Source of the DNA: Candidatus Gastranaerophilales bacterium
Lineage (GTDB): Bacteria; Cyanobacteriota; Vampirovibrionia; Gastranaerophilales; Gastranaerophilaceae
Direction: 5' to 3'
Assembly: GCA_900548405.1 (NCBI GenBank)
Contig: UNSJ01000001.1
Span: 1-64,000 of the forward strand
Length of the DNA: 64,000 nucleotides
Below the pieces are notes generated by a model. It made no database searches. It was not told the DNA's origin and saw only the letters and a program-made list of their open reading frames with translations. Below are positions 33,971 through 43,128 of the stretch, in pieces (the first letter of the stretch is position 1; each line of letters begins with the position of its first letter). Both the position numbers and the translations under genes were made by a program.

Positions 33971-35152
33971 ATGAAAACTTTAAAATCAATGCGGCTGCAA
34001 ATAGGTGTTTTCGGCAAAACTAATGTAGGAAAATCTTCTCTTTTAAACAGAATTACTAATCAAGAAATTTCTATTGTCTCTGAAATTGCGGGGACTACAA
34101 CTGATGTAGTTGAAAAATCTATGGAACTTTTACCCGTAGGACCTGTAACCTTTCTTGATACGGCAGGACTGGATGATAAAACGCAGCTTGCAATGCAGCG
34201 TATTGAGAAAACCATGAAAATTATTAACCGTATTGATGTTGCAATAATTGTTTGTGATTTTAATGGTGTTGATGATTACGAAAAAGAACTTACTGAAAAA
34301 TTCGATGAGCTGAAAATTCCTTATCTGATTGTCGTTAACAAGTCTGATGTAAAGAAAATTACTCTTGAAGGATTTGAAAATGTTTTGTATACATCAGTGA
34401 AAGATGACGAAAATATTGTTTTCAAATTTAAGGAAGCTCTTGTTAAACTTCTGCCTGAAGACTTTGTTAATTCACCGAAAATCGCAGGAGATTTAATTCC
34501 GCCTAAAAGTACTGTCATTCTTGTTATTCCGATTGATAAGGAGGCTCCTAAGGGAAGAATTATTCTGCCGCAGGTTCAGACATTGAGAGATTTGCTGGAC
34601 AGCGATTGTCTGACTTACGTTGTAAAAGAATCTGAACTTAAAGAAGCACTTGAAAATTTAAAAACTCCGCCTGCTTTAGTAATTACTGACAGTCAGGCAT
34701 TCAAACAAGTTTCTTCGATTGTGCCTGAAAACATTCCATTAACTTCTTTTTCTATTCTTTTTGCAAGATTAAAGGGTGATTTAGACGAATTCGTGAAAGG
34801 AGCAAAGGCTATTGAGAATTTGAAAGACGGCGATTTGGTTTTAATTCTTGAAAGCTGTACTCACCATGCAATAGAAGATGATATCGGCAGAGTTAAAATA
34901 CCTAATCTCCTCCGTAAAAAAACAGGCAAAAATTTAGTTATTCACAATTATGCGGGTCATGATTTTCCTGATATAAAGGATTATAAACTTATAATACACT
35001 GCGGAGCTTGTATGACAAACAGACGTGAAGTTTTATCCCGTATTTTGCTTTCTGATAAGGCGGGCGTACCGATTACAAATTACGGAATTGTAATTTCATA
35101 TTGTCTTGGAATTTTGCCGAGAGCCGTTAAAATTTTTGACAATATGAATTAA
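33971..35152 (+). CDS. hydF: [FeFe] hydrogenase H-cluster maturation GTPase HydF
   Basis: 393 residues. N-terminal GTPase: GVFGKTNVGKSSLLNRI (G1), AGTTTDVVEK (G2), LDTAGLDD (G3), VVNKSDVK (G4). The middle is a dimerisation domain, and the C-terminal cluster-binding domain has LESCTHHAIEDDIGRVKIP, HNYAGHDFPD and IIHCGACMTNRREV, giving the H...C-x2-C ligands of the [4Fe-4S] scaffold. It carries the 2Fe precursor to HydA. HydE and HydG are not in the window, although both hydrogenases 3-8 kb away need them. Confidence 0.95.
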   Translation: MKTLKSMRLQIGVFGKTNVGKSSLLNRITNQEISIVSEIAGTTTDVVEKSMELLPVGPVTFLDTAGLDDKTQLAMQRIEKTMKIINRIDVAIIVCDFNGVDDYEKELTEKFDELKIPYLIVVNKSDVKKITLEGFENVLYTSVKDDENIVFKFKEALVKLLPEDFVNSPKIAGDLIPPKSTVILVIPIDKEAPKGRIILPQVQTLRDLLDSDCLTYVVKESELKEALENLKTPPALVITDSQAFKQVSSIVPENIPLTSFSILFARLKGDLDEFVKGAKAIENLKDGDLVLILESCTHHAIEDDIGRVKIPNLLRKKTGKNLVIHNYAGHDFPDIKDYKLIIHCGACMTNRREVLSRILLSDKAGVPITNYGIVISYCLGILPRAVKIFDNMN

Positions 35153-35610
35153 AATATTGCAGTCAGTTTTTTATTTTTTAAAATTACATTTTTATAATAA
35201 TTAAATGTTTCCATAAACCATTTGGCAAGGTTATGAGGATTTTCATCAGGGTTTAAATAAAACCCTTGTATTTTGTCAGAATCATTGAACTGCATGTAAA
35301 TATTTTCTCTGCCGTATTTGTCCGACGTTTTTTTGAAACTGCTTCTGCCGTTTTTAAAATATTCATCAAATGTTCCGTTTTTTACATAGTTAGCTTTTGA
35401 CGGATGAAGTGTGCCTACCGATAATGTTCCGTATTCAGGATTTCTTTCTACGTAAGTTTTAATTAAATCAACAGCTTTACGAACATTGTTTTTCTGGTCT
35501 TTAAAATGAAAACTGTCAACATATTTTCCTATACTTGCCTGTTCTACAAATCTCATTTTGAAATTCTGATTATAACTGTTCTCATTCTGTAAATTTAAAT
35601 TAACTCTCAT
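35149..35610 (-). CDS. hypothetical protein with Asn/Gln-rich N-terminus
   Basis: 153 residues from the ATG at 35610 (MRVNLNLQNENSYNQNFKMR), with AGGGGTATT upstream; a TTG two codons earlier is less likely. The N-terminal 20 residues belong to a Asn/Gln/Tyr-rich style shared with other orphan proteins here; the rest is a compact alpha/beta protein (NNVRKAVDLIKTYVERNPEYG, FNDSDKIQGFYLNPDENPH). It overlaps the end of hydF by four bases in convergent orientation. Function unknown. Confidence 0.6.
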   Translation of the reverse strand: MRVNLNLQNENSYNQNFKMRFVEQASIGKYVDSFHFKDQKNNVRKAVDLIKTYVERNPEYGTLSVGTLHPSKANYVKNGTFDEYFKNGRSSFKKTSDKYGRENIYMQFNDSDKIQGFYLNPDENPHNLAKWFMETFNYYKNVILKNKKLTAIF

Positions 35611-35767
35611 ACACAATACCCCTATAACACCATTTAACTATAATATACTAATTCGGAATATTGTAAAATAAATTACCTGAAATATTAATAAAATGTTACA
35701 CAAGTAGTATTGTTATTTACTCTAAAGATATGATAAAAAAAACTGTATTTGGTTTTAATATACAATT

Positions 35768-36091
35768 ATGTACGATTACGAGCTCGAAACCGAAGACAAA
35801 GAATTAAAAAAAGTAGGACTTGAATTAATGTTTATGACGCCCGAGAAGGGTTCTGTCGAAAATTGGGTTACGGCGGTTGAACTTGCTAAGATGGTCGACC
35901 TGCCTGTTGATACGGTTAAGAAGAAACTGGTTATTTTAAAAGATAAGGGAATAGTACGTGTTAAGGGGATTAACCCTAAATATTGGAAGTTTGATGATTA
36001 CAGTTTTCAAAGAATGGATGAAGACGATGATGTCTACAAACTCCTTTGCAGTTTTGATGATGTTGATTTTGACAGATATTTTGCATATTAA
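35768..36091 (+). CDS. winged helix-turn-helix protein
   Basis: 107 residues. Acidic N-terminus, then a wHTH: NWVTAVELAKMVDLPVDTVKKKLVILKDKGIVRVKG, which reads as helix-turn-recognition helix followed by the wing strand. The C-terminus is acidic (MDEDDDVYKLLCSFDDVDFDRYF). It may be a DNA-binding regulator or an anti-repressor-like partner. Its end overlaps the convergent pilin-like gene 4 by four bases. Confidence 0.65.
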   Translation: MYDYELETEDKELKKVGLELMFMTPEKGSVENWVTAVELAKMVDLPVDTVKKKLVILKDKGIVRVKGINPKYWKFDDYSFQRMDEDDDVYKLLCSFDDVDFDRYFAY

Positions 36092-36816
36092 ATTCTCAGC
36101 GGATAATCTTTCGGAATTTTCCAGCCGTTCATTTGGATAAGTTTAGTACAATAAGGTCTTGTACGGCTTGTTTCTTTTTTACATCCGTATTCACCTTTAA
36201 ATAAGCTTTCTCTTGTGCCGTTCCACATGTGTGTATATGGCTCAACACCTTTATTGTAATGATATTGAGATTGTTCCTCTTCGTTTGAAGGCCAGAAAGC
36301 AAATAAAAAACATTTTGTGCCTGACTGCATTTCATCCGGAGCAGAGGAACCGCTGTCTGTTTCATATTCACTGTAATATTTTGCATCAACATAAAAAATA
36401 ATTGCCGAGGAGCTTATGGCTGCAAGGCTGCCATCGGGAAAATATGCAAGCACGCGTCCGTCTGATGATGTTTTTACATCAAGAAGATTTAAGTACGGAC
36501 GCATATAGGTGTTAAACCAGATAAGGGGTATTGATTTAGACTTATCCTCATTTCCTTCTTCATCTTCCGCAAATCCTTCTCCTATGGTCCCCCAATCTTT
36601 TTTATCTCCAAAATCCACTTCTGCACGTATAACAGCCTGATTCATCGTACTGTAGAATTTTGCCAGACGGGTTTCTACAACTGTTTTTCTGTGATTTGCA
36701 ATAAGTGCAGGCATGGTTAACGCTGCCACAACTCCGATAATTCCTAAAGTAATCAAAACTTCCGCAAGGGTAAATGCCTGCTTATACGTATTGTATGTAA
36801 TGTAAGTTTTCTCCAT
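36088..36816 (-). CDS. type IV pilin-like protein 4 (intact leader, no G tract)
   Basis: 242 residues. MEKTYITYNTYKQAFTLAEV is a 14-residue leader with cleavage expected before FTLAE, Glu5 present, then LITLGIIGVVAALTMPAL as the pilin helix. GAAAGGATTATT precedes the ATG. The mature domain has TRLAKFYSTMNQAVIRAE and a conserved aromatic/charged C-terminus. It contains no poly-G and is in frame, so it serves as an internal control for the three split pilin genes. Likely a minor pilin or pseudopilin of a type IV pilus/type II-like system whose ATPase and peptidase are outside the window. Confidence 0.85.
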   Translation of the reverse strand: MEKTYITYNTYKQAFTLAEVLITLGIIGVVAALTMPALIANHRKTVVETRLAKFYSTMNQAVIRAEVDFGDKKDWGTIGEGFAEDEEGNEDKSKSIPLIWFNTYMRPYLNLLDVKTSSDGRVLAYFPDGSLAAISSSAIIFYVDAKYYSEYETDSGSSAPDEMQSGTKCFLFAFWPSNEEEQSQYHYNKGVEPYTHMWNGTRESLFKGEYGCKKETSRTRPYCTKLIQMNGWKIPKDYPLRI

Positions 36817-36963
36817 AATAATCCTTTCAGTGAATTTATATTATAATTCTACCCGATAATTATAAAATAAATTCATATATATTGAAATAATTTAATAAAT
36901 TTTAATAAAAATCATTAATCGATTTTAGTTGATACTGATACGAAAAATTGTAAAATTATTATT

Positions 36964-37281
36964 ATGGATAACAAAAAACTTTTAGGTCAGAGAATTAAGT
37001 ATTTTCGTAAAGCTAAAAAACTTACTCAGGAACAGCTTGCGGAACTTGTCGGCATGGAGCCTAATTCTATAAGTATTATTGAATCAGGCAGAAATTTTCC
37101 TACATTAAATTCTCTTGAGAAAATTGCCAGAGCTCTTGATATTGAGCTGAATATTTTATTCAGATACAGCAGAACACGAACAAATTCTGAAATCATTGAT
37201 AATATAAATTTTGAATTAACTAAATTAAGTAACGAAAAACTGGAAAAAGTCCGATTATTTATAGAAGATTTTATTTTATAA
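36964..37281 (+). CDS. XRE-family helix-turn-helix regulator
   Basis: 105 residues. LLGQRIKYFRKAKKLTQEQLAELVGMEPNSISIIESGRNFPTLNSLEKIARALD is a full HTH_XRE domain (residues 5-60); the C-terminal tail (LTKLSNEKLEKVRLFIEDFIL) is like those of small paralogous regulators. TAAAAT at 36951-36956 stands seven bases before the ATG with no Shine-Dalgarno. Divergent from pilin-like gene 4, so it may control that gene; no operator palindrome was recognised. Confidence 0.8.
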   Translation: MDNKKLLGQRIKYFRKAKKLTQEQLAELVGMEPNSISIIESGRNFPTLNSLEKIARALDIELNILFRYSRTRTNSEIIDNINFELTKLSNEKLEKVRLFIEDFIL

Positions 37282-37545
37282 TTTACCCGGGTGCATTGCC
37301 CTCATAAAGTTTTGCCGGTTAGCTATGGCGGGTGAAGCGGCTACGCTTGTTTAAACACTATAACAAATAATTTAAGCAAAACAGATGCGAGGGATAAGCT
37401 TAAAGGTTTTGAGATAAGCTCAGGGTGATGTCCCCGAGTGCGTTAGCCTTATATAGCGGTAATAATAATACCGTTGTAATATCCTAAAATCATAAAAAGC
37501 GCCTTATGCACAGTCGTAAGCTGTGTCGGGTGAAGCGGCTACGCT
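37282..37545. other. 264-base gap with a 20-bp direct repeat
   Basis: CGGGTGAAGCGGCTACGCTT occurs exactly at 37329-37348 and 37527-37546, each preceded by a related TAGCTATGG / AAGCTGTGT stretch. The core GAAGCG-GCTA-CGCTTC is a perfect hairpin; the second copy overlaps the mnmE stop codon. A CGGTA/TACCG inverted repeat lies near 37457. No ORF with a start signal is seen; a small RNA or repeat-element remnant is possible. Confidence 0.6.
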
Positions 37546-38880
37546 TCATTTTCCGATGCAAAAATGGTCAAAGATATTGTTTAAAATATCGTCAGTAATT
37601 ACTTCCCCTGTAATCTCATCCAAAAATAATAAAGCTGATTTTAAATCAATTGAAATTAAATCCTGAAGTTCATGAATTTTTGCTGCTTGAAGTGCTTGGG
37701 TTAGACTTTCGCGGCATTTTTCAAGACAATCTTGCTGGCGGTTGTTTGTCACAAATTCTGTATCTTCCAATGAGAAGTTGTAAGCTGTTTGCTTGATTTT
37801 TTCTTTTAAATTTTCAAGACCTTCTTTTGTTACGGTTGATAAGTAAAATATGTCTTTTTCTTTGTTTTGTGCAAGGTCGGATTTGTTTGCGATGATTATA
37901 TGATTTTTGTCTTTTATCAAATCCAAAATAGCTTTATCATCATCAGTCATACCTTTTGAAGCATCATAGAGAAATAATACCAAATCAGCCTCATCAGCTG
38001 ATTGTTTTGAATATTCAATACCTATTTCTTCAACTTTCCCTACTTCATCGTTATCACGGATTCCTGCGGTGTCAATTAAGGTAATTGCAACATCCCAGTC
38101 AAGGGTTTCTTTTATCACATCACGGGTTGTGCCTGCAATATCGGTTACGATAGCGCGTTCAACATTCAAAAGTGTGTTGAATAAAGAGGATTTACCTACA
38201 TTAGGTTTCCCAACAATTGCAATTTTTATTCCTTGACGCATTATATTTGAGGATTTTGCACAGGCTAAAATTTTATCAATTTTTTCAAGTGTTTTTTCAA
38301 ACTCGGTTATTATATAATCGTATTCCGGTTCCGCAACGTCTTCCGGAAAATCAATTCCCGCAACGATTTTAGAAAGCACGTTAAAAATTTCTGTTCTTAT
38401 TTCTTTAATTTTTTGGCTTAGTGCACCTGAAAGATTTTTAGCTGAATGTTTTGCAAAATCTCTTGTTTTTGCATGAATTAAATCCGCAACGGCTTCGGCT
38501 TGAGATAAATCCATTTTTTTGTTCATAAAAGCACGTTTTGTAAACTCTCCGCGTTCAGCCATTCGTGCTCCGTTTTTAAGCACAACATCAAGGATATTTC
38601 TTATAACGTTAATCCCGCCGTGACAGTGAATTTCAATTACATCCTCCCCTGTATAGCTGTGAGGGTTTTTAAAAGGCAACAGAAGCACTTCATCAATTTT
38701 TTTCTCACCGTCAACAATCCAGCCATGAGAAATTCTTCCTGCTTCAAGATTTTTCTTTGAATAAATTTTATCAATAATTTCAAAACTTTTGTCGCCTGAA
38801 ATTCTTATTACTCCAACCCCTCCTGTTCCGATAGGGGTTGCAATTGCAGCTATTGTATCAAATTCCTGTAATATATTCAT
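37546..38880 (-). CDS. mnmE: tRNA uridine-5-carboxymethylaminomethyl(34) synthesis GTPase MnmE
   Basis: 444 residues from the ATG at 38880 (MNILQEFDTIAAIATPIGTG). N-terminal tetrahydrofolate-binding domain (GVGVIRISG, PHSYTGEDVIEIHCHGG), helical domain, then the GTPase: IVGKPNVGKSSLFNTLLN, AGTTRDVIKE, DTAGIRDND, ANKSDLAQN, ending in the invariant FCIGK with the FeS-free Cys loop. It modifies wobble uridine with MnmG. TATAAT at 38887-38892 is six bases before the ATG, next to the 42-bp palindrome, so it has its own promoter and a probably leaderless mRNA. Confidence 0.96.
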   Translation of the reverse strand: MNILQEFDTIAAIATPIGTGGVGVIRISGDKSFEIIDKIYSKKNLEAGRISHGWIVDGEKKIDEVLLLPFKNPHSYTGEDVIEIHCHGGINVIRNILDVVLKNGARMAERGEFTKRAFMNKKMDLSQAEAVADLIHAKTRDFAKHSAKNLSGALSQKIKEIRTEIFNVLSKIVAGIDFPEDVAEPEYDYIITEFEKTLEKIDKILACAKSSNIMRQGIKIAIVGKPNVGKSSLFNTLLNVERAIVTDIAGTTRDVIKETLDWDVAITLIDTAGIRDNDEVGKVEEIGIEYSKQSADEADLVLFLYDASKGMTDDDKAILDLIKDKNHIIIANKSDLAQNKEKDIFYLSTVTKEGLENLKEKIKQTAYNFSLEDTEFVTNNRQQDCLEKCRESLTQALQAAKIHELQDLISIDLKSALLFLDEITGEVITDDILNNIFDHFCIGK

Positions 38881-38890
38881 AAGAAAATTA

Positions 38891-38932
38891 TACACCAAAA
38901 AACGGGTTTTATAAAACCCGTTTTTTGGTGTA
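38891..38932. terminator. perfect 42-bp palindrome, bidirectional terminator-like
   Basis: Two 21-base arms (TACACCAAAAAACGGG... and its exact complement) with no loop. Internal A6/T6 runs give U-tracts on both strands. It ends the 38983 gene transcript on the minus strand and borders the mnmE -10 box (38887-38892), so the terminator and the next promoter are fused. Confidence 0.85.
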
Positions 38933-38982
38933 ACTTTTGATGTTCTGCCAGTCGCTGCGTTTCTTTTTTTATTTCTCAGATT

Positions 38983-39681
38983 CTATACATATTGTTTTGC
39001 AATCTGCAAAGCTGCAGAGGCTGCCATTCCGTATGGTCCCATTGCACTCAGTACACCTGATGCAAGGTTTGCATAGCTGCCAAATCCGCTGCTTGAAGAT
39101 TGATTTGCAGCATATGCATTTGCGTTATAGCTGTTTCCTGATGAACTGTTATTCTGTGAGCCTGAGATATAGTTCAATATATTCGAATTAGTTTGGTTTT
39201 GAAGGTCTTGCAAGAAATTTAAATAAGTATATCTTTGTGCCAGTTCGTTATTAACCAGCTCATCGCGTTTTGCCGTGATATCCTGTGCAAGGTTGCTCAT
39301 TGCTTCTGCACGATTGCTTTCAATAGAGTTTAAGTTATCCATAAATACAGAGTTATCAAAATTGCCGAATCTTGATGCGATATCTGTTTTTAGTTCTTTT
39401 AACATAGGTGTATAAATATTATTTAACAGTTTCTGCCCGTTTGCAGTGTAAGCATTAAGCTGTGAATTTATATTCTTTTGAGTATTTTCATCAAAAACGT
39501 TTACATAAGGTAAAGATGATGCTAAAGAATTTTGAGCATAGTCATAAATTTTTTTCTCTGCATCGGTCATATTATAATTTGAAGTAACAGTATTACCTTT
39601 TTTGCTTGTTGAAGCTACGGTGTTACCGTTTACTGTAACAGTTCCTGTTGAATATGAAGGGTATTTAGATGATTTTCCCAT
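38983..39681 (-). CDS. hypothetical Ser/Asn/Gly-rich protein
   Basis: 232 residues. N-terminus MGKSSKYPSYSTGTVTVNGN, a helical centre (LASRFGNFDNSVFMDNLNSIESNRAEAMSNLAQDITAKRDEL abridged: FGNFDNSVFMDNLNSIES), a Ser/Asn/Tyr-rich stretch, and a Gly/Ala-rich C-terminus (SGVLSAMGPYGMAASAALQI) that could insert in membrane. AAAGGATAAATTAAT is the ribosome site. The layout recalls small virion or internal proteins of phages, but no other phage gene is near. Function unknown. Confidence 0.6.
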   Translation of the reverse strand: MGKSSKYPSYSTGTVTVNGNTVASTSKKGNTVTSNYNMTDAEKKIYDYAQNSLASSLPYVNVFDENTQKNINSQLNAYTANGQKLLNNIYTPMLKELKTDIASRFGNFDNSVFMDNLNSIESNRAEAMSNLAQDITAKRDELVNNELAQRYTYLNFLQDLQNQTNSNILNYISGSQNNSSSGNSYNANAYAANQSSSSGFGSYANLASGVLSAMGPYGMAASAALQIAKQYV

Positions 39682-39801
39682 ATTAATTTATCCTTTCTCA
39701 AGGATAAAAATTTGATGAATTTTAAAGAGCGTTTGTATAACAATTATACCACGTGTCCTAAAAATCTGTAAAGTAACTTTTTTTTGATATATAATTTAAT
39801 T

Positions 39802-41559
39802 ATGGAAAATTTGGAAAAGATTAATCAGCTTATTGCTGATAAAAAGTTTGAGGAAGCTAAACAGGAATTAACAGGTTTAATTCATGGCGATGAAAAAGAT
39901 GTGGAAGCTTTAAAATTATTAGGTTTGTGCCACATTAATTTGAATGAGTTTAAAGAAGGTCAAAGCGTTTTTGAAACGGTTGTAAAATATAAAGATGATG
40001 CATCAAGCTGGTTTTATCTGGCTAACTGCTACGATAATCAGGACGATTTTCTTCATGCAATTTCAGCTTACACTGAAGTTTTGAGAATGAGAAGCGGATA
40101 TATAGATGCATATAAAAATCTTGCCGTTGTATATGTGAAAAGTAAAGAGCCTGAAAAAGCAGTTGAATTATGCAGACAGGCACTTGAATTTGTGCAGGAT
40201 GATTACACTGTATATTATATTGCAGGAACTGCTTGTATGTCTTTGAAAAAATTCAAAGAAGCACTTGAATTCCTTGAAAAAGCGCTTGAGCTAAATCCTT
40301 CGCATTCTCAGTTATACAATAATTTGGGAACCTGTTATGTCACTATTGGAAATCTCGAAAAAGCTTATGAAAACTTTACTAAAGCAAGTGAGTATGATCC
40401 TGAAAATTCAATCACATATTTTAATATAGCTTCTATTCTTCAGCTTCAAAACAAGCATAAAGAAGCTTGTGAATTTTTTAGAAAAGCTTATATTATTGAA
40501 CCTTCAGATAATTATCTTGTTGCACTTGCATTATCTGAGGTTAAATCAAATCAGCTGGAAGAAGCTATTACCCATTATAAAACTCTTGCGGCACACCATC
40601 CCGAAAAGCCTAACTTCCAGTATAATCTTGCTTGCTGTTACGAGGCTGCGGGTGAATACGGAAACGCTATTGTAATTCTTGCACAGCTTGTGCTTTTAAA
40701 TCCGAAGTCTGTTTCGATGTCAAGAAAATTGGCTAATATTTATGTAAAAGTAGGAAAGCTGTTTAACGCAAAAGAGCTTTATGAAAAAATACTTTTACAG
40801 GGAAATGTTTCCTTTGAAATTTATTATGAATTTGCTCATATCTGCGTAAAAACTAACGATATGGACAGAGCAGAAAAGATTTTAAAAAAAGTTGTTGAGC
40901 TTAATCCTGAATTTGCACCGGCTCATAAAGATTTAGGCGTACTATATCTTAGCAAACGTCTTTTTGATTATGCTAAAGATGAATTCAATTTGGCTTTGCA
41001 GGCTGCTCCAAATGATTTTTCAATACTTTTTGAATACGCGAATTATCTGCATTCAACAACTGATTTTCAAAAAGCAGATGAGTATTATGAAAAAGCGCTT
41101 ATAATCAATTCTGATGATCCCGATGCACTCGGTTTCTCTGCTTTAAACAAAATTCATTTGAAAGATTTTGATAACGCTTTAAAACACATTGAAAAAGCGA
41201 TTACAAAACAGCCTGATAACGGGTTTATGTATTATATTGCAGGTAAAATCAAATTTCTTCAAAATGAATATGAAGATGCAAAAATGTATCTTGTTAAATC
41301 TTATGAGTTAGAAAAGACTCATGATGCCGAAAATTTGCTGGCTCTTTGCTATTACGAATTGGGTAATTACAATCAGGCAAACGAAATTTTTAAAAGTATG
41401 CTGAAAGAAAATCCGATGAACGTAAATCTTCTTTTGAACAGCGCAAGATGTTATGAAAAGCTTAATGATAAAAATTCCGCGCTTGAACTTTTAAATAAAG
41501 TTGTTGAATCTTTCCCCGAATGTGAAGAAGCGCAGGAAATGATTAGAGCTATTTCATAA
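39802..41559 (+). CDS. tetratricopeptide (TPR) repeat protein, cytoplasmic
   Basis: 585 residues from the ATG at 39802 (MENLEKINQLIADKKFEEA). About sixteen 34-residue TPR units run through the whole protein, e.g. AYKNLAVVYVKSKEPEKAVELC, YNNLGTCYVTIGNLEKAYENF and YYIAGKIKFLQNEYEDAKMYL. No signal peptide, unlike the second TPR protein at 45361. No extra catalytic domain. Likely a protein-interaction scaffold. TATAAT at 39790-39795 is six bases before the start and no Shine-Dalgarno is seen, so the message may be leaderless. Confidence 0.85.
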   Translation: MENLEKINQLIADKKFEEAKQELTGLIHGDEKDVEALKLLGLCHINLNEFKEGQSVFETVVKYKDDASSWFYLANCYDNQDDFLHAISAYTEVLRMRSGYIDAYKNLAVVYVKSKEPEKAVELCRQALEFVQDDYTVYYIAGTACMSLKKFKEALEFLEKALELNPSHSQLYNNLGTCYVTIGNLEKAYENFTKASEYDPENSITYFNIASILQLQNKHKEACEFFRKAYIIEPSDNYLVALALSEVKSNQLEEAITHYKTLAAHHPEKPNFQYNLACCYEAAGEYGNAIVILAQLVLLNPKSVSMSRKLANIYVKVGKLFNAKELYEKILLQGNVSFEIYYEFAHICVKTNDMDRAEKILKKVVELNPEFAPAHKDLGVLYLSKRLFDYAKDEFNLALQAAPNDFSILFEYANYLHSTTDFQKADEYYEKALIINSDDPDALGFSALNKIHLKDFDNALKHIEKAITKQPDNGFMYYIAGKIKFLQNEYEDAKMYLVKSYELEKTHDAENLLALCYYELGNYNQANEIFKSMLKENPMNVNLLLNSARCYEKLNDKNSALELLNKVVESFPECEEAQEMIRAIS

Positions 41560-41591
41560 AAATGTTAAGTATTGTATAAATGAATTTTAAA

Positions 41592-41660
41592 TTGGCTGAA
41601 ACCTGCTTATAATCCTTCATAGGATAGTATAGGATGCGGTGCGGGCGTGTTAATTTTTTT
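41592..41660 (+). promoter_or_regulatory. conserved intergenic element, copy A
   Basis: CTGAAACCTGCTTATAAT, then ATCCTTCATAGGAT (hairpin, TCAT loop), a GGATA-type tandem (two units), then GATGCGGTGCGGGCGTGTTAAT. The same order occurs at 47828-47900 (copy B). It sits upstream of the 41707 gene. TATAAT could be a -10 box, which would put the hairpin at the start of the transcript. Confidence 0.6.
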
Positions 41661-41706
41661 TGTTTCCATGTTTTTATAATACTGTAGGAAAAAATAAGGA
41701 ATTATC

Positions 41707-43128
41707 ATGTCCATAGATAAAATTACATTTAGAGGTGTTGAAACAGTTCAAAACCAGCCTGAAATAAAAAAAGAAGAACCGCAAAAAGAAACTGTAACAG
41801 AAGACAAGGAAAAATCAAATGCTGCAAAATATATGATTGGAGCAGGTATTTTGGCAGGTACTATTGCATTGGGCATTATCGGACATAAAAATAACTGGTG
41901 GCGTAAAGTAAGTAATGATGCGGGTGAAAAAATCGAAAATAAAGCAAGTGAAGTTTTAGATGAAGCTGCTTCAACAGTAAAACCTAAAGTGGAAGAAGTT
42001 ATTACTCCAAAACCAAAAGACACTCACCCTGAGCCGTCGTTATTTAAAAATGCTGACGGCACTTTGAAAAATGGTTCGGAAGCTGTTGATATAATAAAAC
42101 AAGGTAAGAAAACAGGAATTGAAATAAAAGCTTTTAAAGACGGTAACCTTTTATCTACAACAATGAAATCTCTGGATGACAGCGGAAACGTCATAAAGAT
42201 AGAAGAAAAGTTTGCTGACGGAAAAATAACATTATTGGAAAAAGGTGAGTACATTCCGACAGCAGGTTCTGAACGTACGCCTAAAAAAGCCTGGTTCTAT
42301 AAAGAAAAAACAGCAGATGGCAAAGAAAAATCAATGAGGCTTGTATTTAATAAAGACGGTACTTATACCACAAATTCAATGAGTATGAGTACGGAAGAAA
42401 AAAATATTGTAAGAGCTAAACTTAAAGAAATAGGTGTTGTTTTAAGAAAAACTGATGAACCGATTTTAAAAGGTATTGATTTAATCAATGCAAACCTTAA
42501 TGCAATGGAAGGTAAATCAGGAAAAGAAATGCGCGATTTGATACTTGCTACAAAAGAAGAAATCAAACTTCTGGAAAATCCTGAGCAAAAAACAAAATCT
42601 CTTGTAACATTGCTTGAAAACATTAAAAAATATGCAAAACCTGAAGACTGTGATTTTGTATTTAATCTTGAGTTTGAAAAAGGCAGGAATGCAGCGTTAG
42701 CTAAAGAACTCATAGGTTTTGCACAAATTAATCCTGAATTCGAGCAAAAAATTATACGCGGCTTGCTTGATTCTAATTGCGGTTGTGATGTTGAAGAAAT
42801 GACACTTATCAGAAGAATGCTGTTTGAAAGAGGTCTGAAACCAAAAGGTGTTATTGAGGGGCGCGGTCTGGTTGAAACGGATTGGGGCTGCACGGATACG
42901 CATTTCCCTGCAGGCAGATGGCTGGGCTTTTACAGTGATAAAAACTTGCCGAAATATAAATATGCAAACTTTGCTTATGATATGTCAATGGGCGTAGAGC
43001 CTAAACGTGCAGAAGCACTTATTCAGGAAATCACTGAAAATGCAGAAGCTTATGAAAAAGGACTTGGTGTTAAGGTTGAAGACTTGATTAAAACAATCAA
43101 ATTTTCAACAATCAAAGATGCTAAATAA
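41707..43128 (+). CDS. hypothetical membrane-anchored protein
   Basis: 473 residues. MSIDKITFRGVETVQNQPEI, a charged linker, one membrane helix at about residues 38-58 (AAKYMIGAGILAGTIALGII), then GHKNNWWRKV and a soluble region with 'phrase' repeats (AFKDGNLLSTTMKSLDDSGNV, FADGKITLLEKG, FNKDGTYTTNS) and a helical C-terminal domain with a Cys-Gly-Cys site (LLDSNCGCDVEEM). AAGGAATTATC is the ribosome site. Architecture resembles the 9589 protein. No family recognised. Its stop overlaps the next, convergent gene by eight bases. Confidence 0.65.
   Translation: MSIDKITFRGVETVQNQPEIKKEEPQKETVTEDKEKSNAAKYMIGAGILAGTIALGIIGHKNNWWRKVSNDAGEKIENKASEVLDEAASTVKPKVEEVITPKPKDTHPEPSLFKNADGTLKNGSEAVDIIKQGKKTGIEIKAFKDGNLLSTTMKSLDDSGNVIKIEEKFADGKITLLEKGEYIPTAGSERTPKKAWFYKEKTADGKEKSMRLVFNKDGTYTTNSMSMSTEEKNIVRAKLKEIGVVLRKTDEPILKGIDLINANLNAMEGKSGKEMRDLILATKEEIKLLENPEQKTKSLVTLLENIKKYAKPEDCDFVFNLEFEKGRNAALAKELIGFAQINPEFEQKIIRGLLDSNCGCDVEEMTLIRRMLFERGLKPKGVIEGRGLVETDWGCTDTHFPAGRWLGFYSDKNLPKYKYANFAYDMSMGVEPKRAEALIQEITENAEAYEKGLGVKVEDLIKTIKFSTIKDAK

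Noticed and set aside
38983-39681. Prophage remnant
   Set aside because: One phage-like hypothetical without integrase, terminase, capsid genes or attachment repeats is not enough.
41592-41620. Sigma54-type promoter (GG...GC) in the conserved element
   Set aside because: The GG-GC spacing is nine, not ten, and copy B lacks GG.
42363-42893. 176-aa Ser-rich minus-strand ORF
   Set aside because: Antisense shadow of the 41707 gene.
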